From DATLYB01 sp964502525 (GTDB lineage: Bacteria; Bacteroidota; Bacteroidia; Chitinophagales; CAIOSU01): DNA of 54,079 nt. The notes beneath the pieces are model-generated. The model was not told the origin of the DNA, did no database searches, and saw nothing but the letters and a program-made list of their open reading frames with translations. Below are positions 26,033-33,430 of this stretch, piece after piece (the first letter of the stretch is position 1; every line of letters starts with the position of its first letter). Made by a program: the position numbers and the translations under genes. The DNA lies in NCBI GenBank assembly GCA_964502525.1, contig CAZCXH010000012.1:1-54079 (forward strand). Direction: 5' to 3'.

Positions 26033-26278
26033 ATGATAACCGCCTCGCAATCGTTGAAATTATATGAAATTCTGAACAAGAATTTCAAAAACGAGGAAGA
26101 TGCCAAAGCGGTTGTAAAGGAAATTGAGGCTGTTATTGAAAACAGGTTTCAAATCGAGCGCGACAGGCTGGCAACCAAGGAAGATTTGGCCAGAATGGAA
26201 ACCAGAATAGTGCTTTGGATTGTAGGTTTTAACACCGTTTTGGCAGGTTTGATAATCGCAGCGTTTAAGCTACTATAA
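26033..26278 (+). CDS. Small coiled-coil protein with C-terminal membrane anchor
   Basis: The 81-residue protein has a charged helical region (about 10-58; includes ATKEDLARMETRI) and a C-terminal transmembrane segment (LWIVGFNTVLAGLIIAAF). The layout resembles DUF1640/CCDC90-like small proteins, often encoded near toxin-antitoxin loci. A match to the Bacteroidota -7 element (TATATTTG) is at 26005-26012, 21 bp before the start, but no -33 TTTG is at the proper distance. Function unknown. Confidence 0.6.
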   Translation: MITASQSLKLYEILNKNFKNEEDAKAVVKEIEAVIENRFQIERDRLATKEDLARMETRIVLWIVGFNTVLAGLIIAAFKLL

Positions 26279-26281
26279 GCG

Positions 26282-26632
26282 AAGATTCCCTCCGTTCATC
26301 CGGAGTGTTCCGCTACAGGTTGATTCCCCTTAGTTCATCCAAGTGTTCCGCCACAAGGCTCGTTCATTCATTCGTTCATTCAAAGTCTTCGCGCGATGGC
26401 TTGTGCATGTGCGCGACTTGCCTGCCTGCTGGACCCTTAGTTCTCCCAAGTGATCCGCTACCAGGTGGCTCATTCAAGTCTTCGCGCGAATACTTTATGA
26501 GCGAAAGCGAGACTTGGATGCCCTTAGTTCATCCAAGTGTTCAGTAAAACTTGTTCATTCAAGTCTTCGAGCGATGGCTTTGTGTATAAGCGAAACTTGG
26601 ATGGGGAAATAAATGGAAGTTTTAGAACTTCC
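26282..26632. repeat. Dense cluster of two short interspersed repeats
   Basis: The gap 26279-26672 holds no gene but alternates two units. Unit A, like CCCTTAGTTCATCCAAGTGT, occurs at about 26327, 26434 and 26521 (again at 27190). Unit B, an imperfect hairpin from TTCATTCAAGTCTTCG to GCGAGACTTGG, occurs at about 26372, 26469 and 26553 (again at 27225; related copies near 24205, 24379 and 25913). The palindrome GGAAGTTTTAGAACTTCC closes the cluster at 26615-26632. Confidence 0.75.
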
Positions 26633-26672
26633 AAGCATGGCGCAAAGTATCTTATAGCGAGCGGGACCTGCT

Positions 26673-27140
26673 TCACGCTGGCAATTTCCCCAAAGCGTGA
26701 GCGGCAAACAGCGTATCCTTCAGCTTGGTTTGAGAAAAGGAACTCGTGATTTTGGCATAAGTTTTTCCTACGCCACCCAATGAGCCCCAATAAGCCATTG
26801 CGCGGCTCAACTCCTGGGAGAAATCCACGACAATTGCCACATGACCATGCCCGCTTGCATTTTTCCATGCAGCTACTACCAGTTTGCCTTCCGATCCTGC
26901 AACCCCGGCAATCACGCCTGTCGCTGCGCCCGTGCCCAACATATCCCAGCCCGCAGGCTTGCCTTTCAGGTAATCATATATTTCATTGGCTTGCTTGTTG
27001 GGAAGAAAAACGCCAACCTCCGTTGCGACTGACTTGAGGAAGCCGCTGCAGTCTCCAAACTTTTCTTTCCAATGGGTTTCGCAGGCTTGAATTATTCTTC
27101 CCCTGTTTTGAGCGTAATGACCACCGGTTCCGTCAGGCAT
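26673..27140 (-). CDS. NlpC/P60-like amidase, copy 1, probable T6SS effector
   Basis: The 155-residue protein has the Cys and His of NlpC/P60-type peptidases: Cys31 in FGDCSGFLKSVA and His100 in ASGHGHVAIVVD. These enzymes cut peptide bonds in peptidoglycan, and single-domain members without signal peptides are known as T6SS Tae effectors. No signal peptide is seen here. It differs from copy 2 at only a few residues (KSVATEVG against KAVASEVG). No convincing immunity gene lies next to either copy. Effector status is inferred from family and context. Confidence 0.7.
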   Translation of the reverse strand: MPDGTGGHYAQNRGRIIQACETHWKEKFGDCSGFLKSVATEVGVFLPNKQANEIYDYLKGKPAGWDMLGTGAATGVIAGVAGSEGKLVVAAWKNASGHGHVAIVVDFSQELSRAMAYWGSLGGVGKTYAKITSSFSQTKLKDTLFAAHALGKLPA

Positions 27141-27345
27141 ATTTTTAAAATTTATTTGTCATTCAAAAAGAAACAAAACCAAAATAGAACCCTTTGTTCA
27201 TCCAAGTGTTCCGCCACAAGATCCGTTCATTCAAGTCTTCGCGCGATTGCCATTTGCGCGATGCGAGACTTGGATGGGGAAATAAATGGAAGTTTTAGAA
27301 CTTCCAAGCATGGCGCAAAGTATCTTATAGCGAGCGGGACCTGCT

Positions 27346-27813
27346 TCACGCTGGCAATTTCCCCAAAGCGTGAGCGGCAAACAGCGTATCCTTCAGCTTG
27401 GTTTGAGAAAAGGAACTCGTGATTTTGGCATAAGTTTTTCCTACGCCACCCAATGAGCCCCAATAAGCCATTGCGCGGCTCAACTCCTGGGAGAAATCCA
27501 CGACAATTGCCACATGACCATGCCCGCTTGCATTTTTCCATGCAGCTACTACCAGTTTGCCTTCCGATCCTGCAACCCCGGCAATCACGCCTGTCGCTGC
27601 GCCCGTGCCCAACATATCCCAGCCCGCAGGCTTGCCTTTCAGGTAATCATATATTTCATTGGCTTGCTTGTTGGGAAGAAAAACGCCCACCTCACTGGCT
27701 ACCGCCTTGAGGAAGCCGCTGCAATCTCCGAACTTTTCTTTCCAATGGGTTTCGCAGGCTTGAATTATTCTTCCCCTATTTTGAGCGTAATGACCACCGG
27801 TTCCGTCAGGCAT
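27346..27813 (-). CDS. NlpC/P60-like amidase, copy 2
   Basis: This 155-residue paralogue has Cys31 (FGDCSGFLKAVA) and His100 (GHGHVAIVVD) and is almost identical to copy 1. It lies 68 bp downstream of the ART-like gene on the minus strand and may be the original member of that operon. The few differences cluster just after the catalytic Cys. Both copies remain full length, so either may be active. Confidence 0.7.
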   Translation of the reverse strand: MPDGTGGHYAQNRGRIIQACETHWKEKFGDCSGFLKAVASEVGVFLPNKQANEIYDYLKGKPAGWDMLGTGAATGVIAGVAGSEGKLVVAAWKNASGHGHVAIVVDFSQELSRAMAYWGSLGGVGKTYAKITSSFSQTKLKDTLFAAHALGKLPA

Positions 27814-27881
27814 GGTTTACGAAATTTGATTTATAACAATAACAGCATGTGGCTCTAATCGACTAATCGGAATGTTCATGC

Positions 27882-28193
27882 CTAAAGCGCTGTCCATTCC
27901 CGATCCGATATATTCCTAATGGCAATCGGTTTCGGTTTAGCCGGATGACTCCATTGATCTGCACCGCCATCAAACCGATTAGCGTAAGGCACCTCTCCAT
28001 CAAATCGAAAGCTCCCATCATCTCTAAATTTCAGAACGCAATCAATGTTATGTGCCATTACGCCAATTTTAGCTCCAGCGATGCTTGCACTAAAATATTC
28101 AGCAGTGGTGAAATATGAAATATTAGAAGACATCCCGGTTTTCTTAATATTTTCGACATTTGATTTCAAAGTATAATGATAGAACTCTTTCAT
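27882..28193 (-). CDS. Small ADP-ribosyltransferase-like (HYD1-type) protein
   Basis: The 103-residue protein begins KEFYHYTLKSNVENIKKTGM and continues with SYFTTAEYFS and an acidic, strand-rich end. The HYT start followed by a helix and a YFTT strand is the pattern of the Tox-ART-HYD1 group of the ADP-ribosyltransferase superfamily, usually found as C-terminal toxin tips. Here the domain stands alone. It lies 11 bp after the third lipoprotein gene. The domain assignment is from motif similarity only; other HYT-containing folds are possible. Confidence 0.5.
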   Translation of the reverse strand: MKEFYHYTLKSNVENIKKTGMSSNISYFTTAEYFSASIAGAKIGVMAHNIDCVLKFRDDGSFRFDGEVPYANRFDGGADQWSHPAKPKPIAIRNISDREWTAL

Positions 28194-28204
28194 GAAAATT
28201 TACT

Positions 28205-28654
28205 TTATGGTTTAGCGTACCGCAGTTTAACGCCACTGCCTTTGTCATTAGGATTTTTCGGCTTGCGAAAATTTTTGTAATGTCCGGGATGCCCCCTCAC
28301 CGAGGCGCTCACGTTATTATCTTCAATGGTGACATCGTAAATCGGTTCCACCAGCACATCGGCATCCGCGGTTTTCAGGGCATTCGCCACCGCCATTTCT
28401 TTTGCATGTTCCGCGCTCACATTGCTTCCGGAGAACGACCCTGAAACAATGCGGTCTTCGATTTCAAGGTCAACGATAAGCGGGAGTTGAACGATATTAT
28501 ATTGATTTACATACCGCGTGTTCGCAGTAGCTTTTCGCTGCGAAACATGGCTCACCAGCGGTTTGCTGCAGGATGAGAAAATCATAGCCATGCCAACCGG
28601 TATTGCAAGCAGCCTTATACACCCTTTTATGGAAGATATTCTTTTCAACAACAA
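28205..28654 (-). CDS. Lipoprotein, third of three paralogues
   Basis: The 149-residue protein has a lipobox (MIFSSCSKP) and then the shared domain: ATANTRYVNQYNI, DLEIEDRIVSGSFSGS, ADVLVEPIYDV, and RGHPGHYKNFRKPK. It is essentially the shared domain with nothing added. It follows the second paralogue by 4 bp. The three genes form an operon with the ART-like gene. A role as the TssQ lipoprotein of T6SSiii is conceivable because TssQ is otherwise missing, but I cannot confirm this. Confidence 0.75.
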   Translation of the reverse strand: MLLKRISSIKGCIRLLAIPVGMAMIFSSCSKPLVSHVSQRKATANTRYVNQYNIVQLPLIVDLEIEDRIVSGSFSGSNVSAEHAKEMAVANALKTADADVLVEPIYDVTIEDNNVSASVRGHPGHYKNFRKPKNPNDKGSGVKLRYAKP

Positions 28655-28658
28655 GACT

Positions 28659-29639
28659 TTAAAATTTCACGCTGATTCCCGCCATATAAGTATTATGAAT
28701 GGGATTGATCTGCGGATAGAACGCCAGTTGTATTCCATGCTGTGGCGCCTCGCGCTTCATTTTATTTGCTTTCGACAGCTTGACAATTCCCGGAGGGATG
28801 GAAGCCAATCCCATTACCGTAAATATAGACCCGGTTGTCAGCAGCGTTATAAATGCGGCATCAGCAGCCTCATTCGAATTCGAACTGAAGCGGTCCGGGA
28901 TAAAAGCCGTGCCTAACATGCCCGCTCCCAAAACCGTAAAGATCGCACCGCGCACAATAAACCTGCGCCCTGCGCTTTTGAGCGCGTTGTATTTGTTGAT
29001 ATAATCTGTTTTGAATTTTTCAGGATCAAAGTTCCCCGTAGATGCTTCTTTTCTTTCGGCAGCAGAAGTATTGCCTGATAAAAATGGATTAGGGCCTGAA
29101 GCTGGCGAACTGCCCGGCTTTATGTTGGTGATGGAACCGTGAAAACCATCGCAGCAGCAACAATCATCATCATCCTTGCCCCTTTTGTCAACAAACACAG
29201 TATCCGCTTTTGGAGCGATAAGTCCCAGCAGGATGGAATCCTCCCGGGTGGGGTTGCGGAAGTTCTTGTAACGCGCAGGATATCCCTGCACCTGAACGGA
29301 AATATCCTTGAAGTCTTTCACTTCCACTTCAAAAACAGGCTCTACCATGACTTCTGCATTCACCTTCTTCAGCGCGTCAGCAACAGCAAGACTTTTGGCG
29401 CTCTCTTCATCAACATTTGTTCCGCTGAAGCTGCCGCTCACTTTTTTCTCTTCCACTTCCAAATCCGTAACCACCATGGTTTCAGTGATGGCGCTTTGCG
29501 AGATGTAGCGTGTCTTGGCTGTAGCCTTCCGGCTGGTATGGTGATAGTCAGCGGTAGCGCATGACTGCATCAGCATCATCGCTGCCGGGATCAGAACCAT
29601 GTAAAGTGCTTTTCTCATAACCACTCCCTTGTTTTTCAT
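28659..29639 (-). CDS. Lipoprotein, second paralogue, with membrane segments
   Basis: The 326-residue product has a lipobox (MMLMQSCAT) and the shared domain (about 35-145; VSGSFSGTN, AEVMVEPVFEV, GYPARYKNFRNP), a Cys cluster (DDDCCCCDGF), and two hydrophobic segments near 225-290 (FIVRGAIFTVLGAGMLGTAF and a second). The end looks like a strand. An internal ATG at 29618 (MRKALYM) is the more usual start for a lipoprotein; either fits. It starts 6 bp after the first paralogue ends. Function unknown. Confidence 0.75.
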   Translation of the reverse strand: MKNKGVVMRKALYMVLIPAAMMLMQSCATADYHHTSRKATAKTRYISQSAITETMVVTDLEVEEKKVSGSFSGTNVDEESAKSLAVADALKKVNAEVMVEPVFEVEVKDFKDISVQVQGYPARYKNFRNPTREDSILLGLIAPKADTVFVDKRGKDDDDCCCCDGFHGSITNIKPGSSPASGPNPFLSGNTSAAERKEASTGNFDPEKFKTDYINKYNALKSAGRRFIVRGAIFTVLGAGMLGTAFIPDRFSSNSNEAADAAFITLLTTGSIFTVMGLASIPPGIVKLSKANKMKREAPQHGIQLAFYPQINPIHNTYMAGISVKF

Positions 29640-29645
29640 GTTATT

Positions 29646-30533
29646 TTATTTTAATAGCTGCACATAGGCGCTGCTGATCACCGTCTTTACGCGGGGAAGG
29701 GCGCTCTCCGCCTCAGTCCTTGTGCGAAATGAGCCTACATATACCTTGAAAAGTTTTTTGCCTGAGGCATCATAGTCGGGAATCCATAAGTATCCTGCCT
29801 GGAATCCTTTCCGGGAAAGACTTTCGGCTTGTGAACGCGCATCCCATTCGCTCGATACGGCAGAGCAGGAAATGATAAAACAGGGCGTTTTCAGCTTGCC
29901 GTCACCGCCATCCTCCTCCTGCGTTTGGGTTTCAGGTTTATCGGCAACCGTCTTTTCAGCGGGGGGCACCTCCTCTTCTTTTTCTTCCTTCACGATGGTG
30001 CGTTCTGTCTTAGTTTCAGCGGGCTTGTCATCCTCAACCGTGGCTTTATGGTCTTCCTGCTCATTTCCCCAGTATGAGGGTTCTTCTTCTTTTTCCTCTT
30101 TGCCGGCCTGAGTTTTTCTGCTTTGGTGAGCAACATTTCCATAAAGTTTTTCATTAATCGGAGGTTTCCTGAAATTTTTATAATGGGCGGGATGCCCTCT
30201 TACGGATGCATTCACCGTGTTATCATCAATGGTGACGTCATATATAGGCTCCACCAGCACGTCAGCGCTTGCGGTCTTAATGGCATTAGCCACCGCAAGC
30301 GATTTGGCATCTTCCGCGCTCACGTCATTCCCCGAAAACGAGCCTGAAACAAGCCTGTCCTCAACATTGAGGTCGGCTATCTGGGGCATTTCAATGATGT
30401 TATATTGCCTCACATAGCGGGTGTTGGCGGTTGCCATGCGCTGGCGGACATGTCCGATTTCCGAATTGCAGGAGCAGAAAATCGCGGCAACGGAAATAAT
30501 CGCTATTGAAATCTTTGCAACTGTTGATGTCAT
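29646..30533 (-). CDS. Lipoprotein, first paralogue, with SPOR domain
   Basis: The 295-residue product has a lipobox (AAIFCSCNS), the shared domain (about 28-140; ATANTRYVRQYNI, VSGSFSGND, ADVLVEPIYDV, HYKNFRKP), a Glu/Lys-rich linker and a C-terminal SPOR domain (about 215-295; KTPCFIISCSAV, KKLFKVYVGSF). The SPOR part is close to that of the protein at 8842-9543. A lipid-anchored, peptidoglycan-binding protein would bridge membrane and wall. It heads the minus-strand operon. Confidence 0.8.
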   Translation of the reverse strand: MTSTVAKISIAIISVAAIFCSCNSEIGHVRQRMATANTRYVRQYNIIEMPQIADLNVEDRLVSGSFSGNDVSAEDAKSLAVANAIKTASADVLVEPIYDVTIDDNTVNASVRGHPAHYKNFRKPPINEKLYGNVAHQSRKTQAGKEEKEEEPSYWGNEQEDHKATVEDDKPAETKTERTIVKEEKEEEVPPAEKTVADKPETQTQEEDGGDGKLKTPCFIISCSAVSSEWDARSQAESLSRKGFQAGYLWIPDYDASGKKLFKVYVGSFRTRTEAESALPRVKTVISSAYVQLLK

Positions 30534-30667
30534 GCTTCTGAATTAACTCTTGCCGTTGAAAAGGCGGGCTAAGATATGCAGCAGCTCTTAATTTTCAAAA
30601 CGTTTTAATGTTTTTTTTTGATAGGATAAGCCCACGGAACCGCCCTCAATGCTCAAGGCAGTAACCG

Positions 30668-31474
30668 TTATCCATATTTTTCAAAAATCCCCTTTATGTG
30701 ATTGGCGGCCGCATCTGCCTCTCCTTCTTTCCAATCGTGTTTAATCTTTCTGAGAAAATCTCTCAGCACGATGTCGAGCGGGTTTTCCTGTCCGAAGTCA
30801 AAGGATGGTTTTTCAGGGATGGGTTTTTCGGCAGCCTGATGGTCATCGGTTGGTTTCCTTACCGTATGTGGCGCACGCTCCACTCCTATGCTGAAGCCCT
30901 GCCTTACAGCCCGCTTTTGTATTTTAAATCCCGCAGCCATCAGCGCGTCTTCGATGTAAAAACGGTTCAGCGGCTTGTCGTATGCTGCTATTGCAGCCTC
31001 TGCCAGTTTGGTGACTGCTTTCCAGGTGTCCCTGTCTTGCAGCTTCTTTAAAATTTCAATCATGGTTTGGGAAGGGAAATCATCGGGATGCCCGGAAACG
31101 GATGATTTCAAAAATGATTGGATCAATTCAATGTTTTGAATGTCCTGCCCGGGGATGTCCATGTCGAGTTGGTCGGGCAGGCTCCCGTTGTTCCGAAAGA
31201 AAGTTTCCGCGCAGGTTCCCGCGCAATAAATGTTCATCAGCTTTTTTGCAGCGGCAATGGCTTTGGTCATATTTTCAGCCGTAACAGGCGAACTGCCGCG
31301 CCCAAGTACAGCCTGCACCAGCGGCAGGTCGTCTCCGGCATCGAGCTTCGATTCGCCCTGCCCGGAATCGGCATCGGAAAGCTGCATCTTATCACAGGCA
31401 TAACCTGCCATATACGCAAACACCACACGCCCGCTTTCGTGATAGGCGCAAAGGTGGAGGATTTCGTTGTCCAT
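30668..31474 (-). CDS. M41-like protein with degenerate zinc motif
   Basis: The 268-residue protein begins with LCAYHESGRVVFAYMAGY, which parallels the HEAGH helix of FtsH-type M41 peptidases, but the second zinc His is replaced by Arg16 (HESGR). A helical region follows (about 60-190) and then a Pro/Lys-rich linker and short C-terminal helix. There is no AAA domain. It is probably not an active metallopeptidase; a binding or regulatory role is more likely. It lies between the lipoprotein operon and the HepT pair. Confidence 0.6.
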   Translation of the reverse strand: MDNEILHLCAYHESGRVVFAYMAGYACDKMQLSDADSGQGESKLDAGDDLPLVQAVLGRGSSPVTAENMTKAIAAAKKLMNIYCAGTCAETFFRNNGSLPDQLDMDIPGQDIQNIELIQSFLKSSVSGHPDDFPSQTMIEILKKLQDRDTWKAVTKLAEAAIAAYDKPLNRFYIEDALMAAGFKIQKRAVRQGFSIGVERAPHTVRKPTDDHQAAEKPIPEKPSFDFGQENPLDIVLRDFLRKIKHDWKEGEADAAANHIKGIFEKYG

Positions 31475-31852
31475 TTTATCGGGTTGAATTGCTTAATAAT
31501 TATTCAAAGATTAAAGGAAAACATTTCTTTTCGGATTTCAAAATGCTCGAAAATAATTCAAAGGGCGTTTGACAAAACCATAATTATACCAAGAGTAGTC
31601 GAATTTCAGAAGGAAAGAAACGTACTCTTGGTTAATACCGGACATTCTACAGTTCAATTGTTCGAAAACCTGAGTTGTTTTGATATACATATCCCGCAAA
31701 TGCAATGAACGAGAAGAAGCAATCTGTTAAAAATTTGCCAGAAGCTTTGGAATTTAATAAAAACTTATCAGATTTGTTTCCCAATAAACAAATTAACCAA
31801 TTAACCAACAAAACAGCGATTGCCGAAAAGCCGGGAGGGAGTGGGTGGATGA
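31475..31852. other. Gene-poor gap with a possible remnant coding stretch
   Basis: No confident gene. On the plus strand a frame open to 31708 reads like protein near its end (FQKERNVLLVNTGHSTVQL and onward) but has no good start apart from sequence antisense to the M41-like gene. Its stop overlaps by ATGA the start of a 56-residue frame (31705-31875). The stretch may be the tail of a lost gene. Confidence 0.4.
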
Positions 31853-31875
31853 TTATTTTCTCAAGTCGGAAATGA
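31705..31875 (+). CDS. Short ORF overlapping a truncated frame (doubtful)
   Basis: ATG at 31705 opens a 56-residue frame (MNEKKQSVKNLPEALEF at the start) that ends at 31875 inside the 3' end of the oppositely oriented hepT. It is Lys/Asn-rich and has no recognised domain. The ATGA overlap with the frame upstream suggests the pair was once an operon that lost its 5' part. Its being a real gene is uncertain. Confidence 0.3.
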   Translation: MNEKKQSVKNLPEALEFNKNLSDLFPNKQINQLTNKTAIAEKPGGSGWMIIFSSRK

Positions 31876-32212
31876 TATGCTGAAGCGATTTTTTAAAAGC
31901 CGGAATGGAAGTATTGCAAATATCATAGATAATTTCGTGCTCCAGCTTGTCATAGTGATGCGAAATAAGCTCTCTAAGCCTGATGATTGCGCTCCATTCC
32001 ACTTCGGGATATTTCTCAAAAAGCCCGGTGTTTTCAACTTTTTTCAACGATTCGCCAATCACCTGCAGCCGCATGGAAACTGCATCAAAGGTCTTTATGC
32101 CTTCACCGGTAAGGAAATCCTCCGGCTTTCCGATTGGCGAAAAATAGCCATTGATTTTGCCTATGTGCCCTAAAATATCATCCAGCCGCGCCACCAAAAG
32201 GTCGTCAGACAT
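31853..32212 (-). CDS. hepT: HepT-family toxin (HEPN RNase or AMPylation target)
   Basis: The 119-residue helical protein has the HEPN motif R-x4-H-x-Y at Arg80, His85 and Tyr87 (RELISHHY). In HepT/MntA systems the toxin is an RNase or growth inhibitor whose tyrosine is adenylylated by MntA. The gene overlaps mntA by 8 bp, with mntA first, the normal order. It is a type VII toxin-antitoxin pair by current naming. Confidence 0.88.
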   Translation of the reverse strand: MSDDLLVARLDDILGHIGKINGYFSPIGKPEDFLTGEGIKTFDAVSMRLQVIGESLKKVENTGLFEKYPEVEWSAIIRLRELISHHYDKLEHEIIYDICNTSIPAFKKSLQHIISDLRK

Positions 32213-32495
32213 AGACGAGGTCTTTTTCCATGTATTGGCGGAAGCTGCGCGACAGGTGCGCTCCGGTAGTCACCAAGTCTATCTTCTTTTTAAAGAGACC
32301 TTCAAGATAGTCGTACACTCCCGCCCAATACTTGAGTCGCGGCTCTTTCAGTTTTATCAGGAGGTCAATGTCGCTTTCTTCCGTCTGTTCATTGCGTGCG
32401 TACGAGCCGAAAATAGCCACTTCCTCCACGCCATATTTTCCGGCAAGCACCGGCTTTTCTTTTTTGAGAATATCGAGAAGCGTTTTGCGGTCCAT
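32205..32495 (-). CDS. mntA: MntA-family nucleotidyltransferase antitoxin
   Basis: The 96-residue protein has the minimal nucleotidyltransferase motif GS-x10-D-x-D: Gly30-Ser31 (IFGSYARNE) and Asp42/Asp44 (SDIDLLI). MntA transfers AMP to the HepT toxin and so silences it. Size and overlap with hepT (8 bp) are typical. Confidence 0.88.
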   Translation of the reverse strand: MDRKTLLDILKKEKPVLAGKYGVEEVAIFGSYARNEQTEESDIDLLIKLKEPRLKYWAGVYDYLEGLFKKKIDLVTTGAHLSRSFRQYMEKDLVYV

Positions 32496-32549
32496 GCAGT
32501 TGAAAAAAATTCAGCATCAAAAATAACAGGATTTTTTCGGATGGATGAA

Positions 32550-32649
32550 TATCCCGAAACAAGTCTAAAAAGCGAATTGTGATCGGGATATACCATCGGA
32601 TACTATGCAGTGCAAGTTCGAAAACCTGTTTACCGATGGTATACAAACC
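32550..32649. repeat. Dispersed 100-bp element with inverted repeat, copy 1
   Basis: This intergenic stretch shares most of its sequence with 47550-47677, 15 kb away. It holds an 11-bp perfect inverted repeat, TATACCATCGG (32589-32599) and CCGATGGTATA (32633-32643). It has no ORF. It lies just upstream of the DUF4123 gene. Confidence 0.8.
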
Positions 32650-32681
32650 GAATAAACCGATTAACTGATACTTCTTAACAA

Positions 32682-33218
32682 ATGACCTCCATCACCTTCT
32701 GCCTCCTCGATGCCGCCCGCATGGAGCAGCATATCGAAAAAGCCAAAGAGCTTAACGCGCAGCACCTTTCATTATATAAGGGACGCAGCGAGGAAGATTT
32801 AGCGGCTGTTGCGCCTTATTTATTTTCATATAAGCGGGGTGATCAATTCGGCAGTTGGCTGGCGGAAAACGGATGGGGTAACTCCTGGGGAGTATTCATC
32901 TCATCCCGTTCTTCCTTTGATGAACTGCACAAGCACTTCAGGAAATTCCTGCTGGTGAAAACGGAAGACGGGCAGGAGCTTTACTTCCGCTTCTACGACC
33001 CGCGCGTGCTGCGCATATTCCTTCCCACCTGCGACTCGCAGCAATTGAAGGAGTTGTTTGGTCCTATTGATTCATACATCATGGAAGATGAAGACCCTGC
33101 GTTTGCCATTGAGTTCTGGCTTCAGAATTATCAGTTGGCTTCGAGGAAAGTTCCTGCGAGTGAGATTGCCGGCATAAGAAAACTTGAAATACCTCCTGTT
33201 AATTTGGACGAGTTGTAA
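32682..33218 (+). CDS. DUF4123 (Tap/TEC) T6SS effector adaptor
   Basis: The 178-residue protein has the DUF4123 pattern: an N-terminal alpha/beta part, a central WGVFISSRSSFDELHKHFRK segment and FRFYDPRVLRIFLPTC. DUF4123 proteins are adaptors that load an effector onto VgrG or PAAR and are not secreted themselves. It is encoded upstream of the M15-like protein, which makes that protein its likely client. A low-complexity G-run lies after the stop. Confidence 0.85.
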   Translation: MTSITFCLLDAARMEQHIEKAKELNAQHLSLYKGRSEEDLAAVAPYLFSYKRGDQFGSWLAENGWGNSWGVFISSRSSFDELHKHFRKFLLVKTEDGQELYFRFYDPRVLRIFLPTCDSQQLKELFGPIDSYIMEDEDPAFAIEFWLQNYQLASRKVPASEIAGIRKLEIPPVNLDEL

Positions 33219-33349
33219 TCACCTTTAAGTTTTCTCCTCATTTAAGATTGCAATGGGGGGGGACGAATAACCACGTTCATTAGCGTCTGATTTCCCTTTG
33301 AAGATACGTCCTCTGAATCTACGTGAAAACACCTAAGCGGATTTCCCAA

Positions 33350-33380
33350 TTGCACAGGAAATAAAAAATTTCTACGTTTG
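33350..33380 (+). promoter_or_regulatory. Bacteroidota-type promoter for the M15-like gene
   Basis: TTG at 33350-33352 and TACGTTTG at 33373-33380 are 20 bp apart, close to the phylum consensus TTTG-N19-TAnnTTTG. It lies about 50 bp before the ATG at 33431. Confidence 0.6.
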
Positions 33381-33430
33381 CCTGAATACAATCATGTCAT
33401 TCACAAATTAGCGTTTAATAAAAATAATAT

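Larger units (their letters stand above)
26590..27813. repeat. Tandem duplication of about 550 bp (673-bp offset)
   Basis: Positions 26590-27140 and 27263-27813 are nearly identical, offset by 673 bp, each holding one amidase gene and its 3' flank up to the hairpin repeat. Upstream of the two start codons the sequences diverge. The 27141-27262 spacer carries one A and one B repeat, so recombination between those repeats is the likely cause. Confidence 0.9.

Noticed and set aside
26282..26632. CRISPR array
   Set aside because: Repeat copies are imperfect, irregularly spaced and hairpin-forming, with no cas genes in the window.
31118..31708. Plus-strand frame of 196 residues
   Set aside because: Its first 120 residues are antisense to the M41-like gene; only the last part looks protein-like, noted as a possible remnant.
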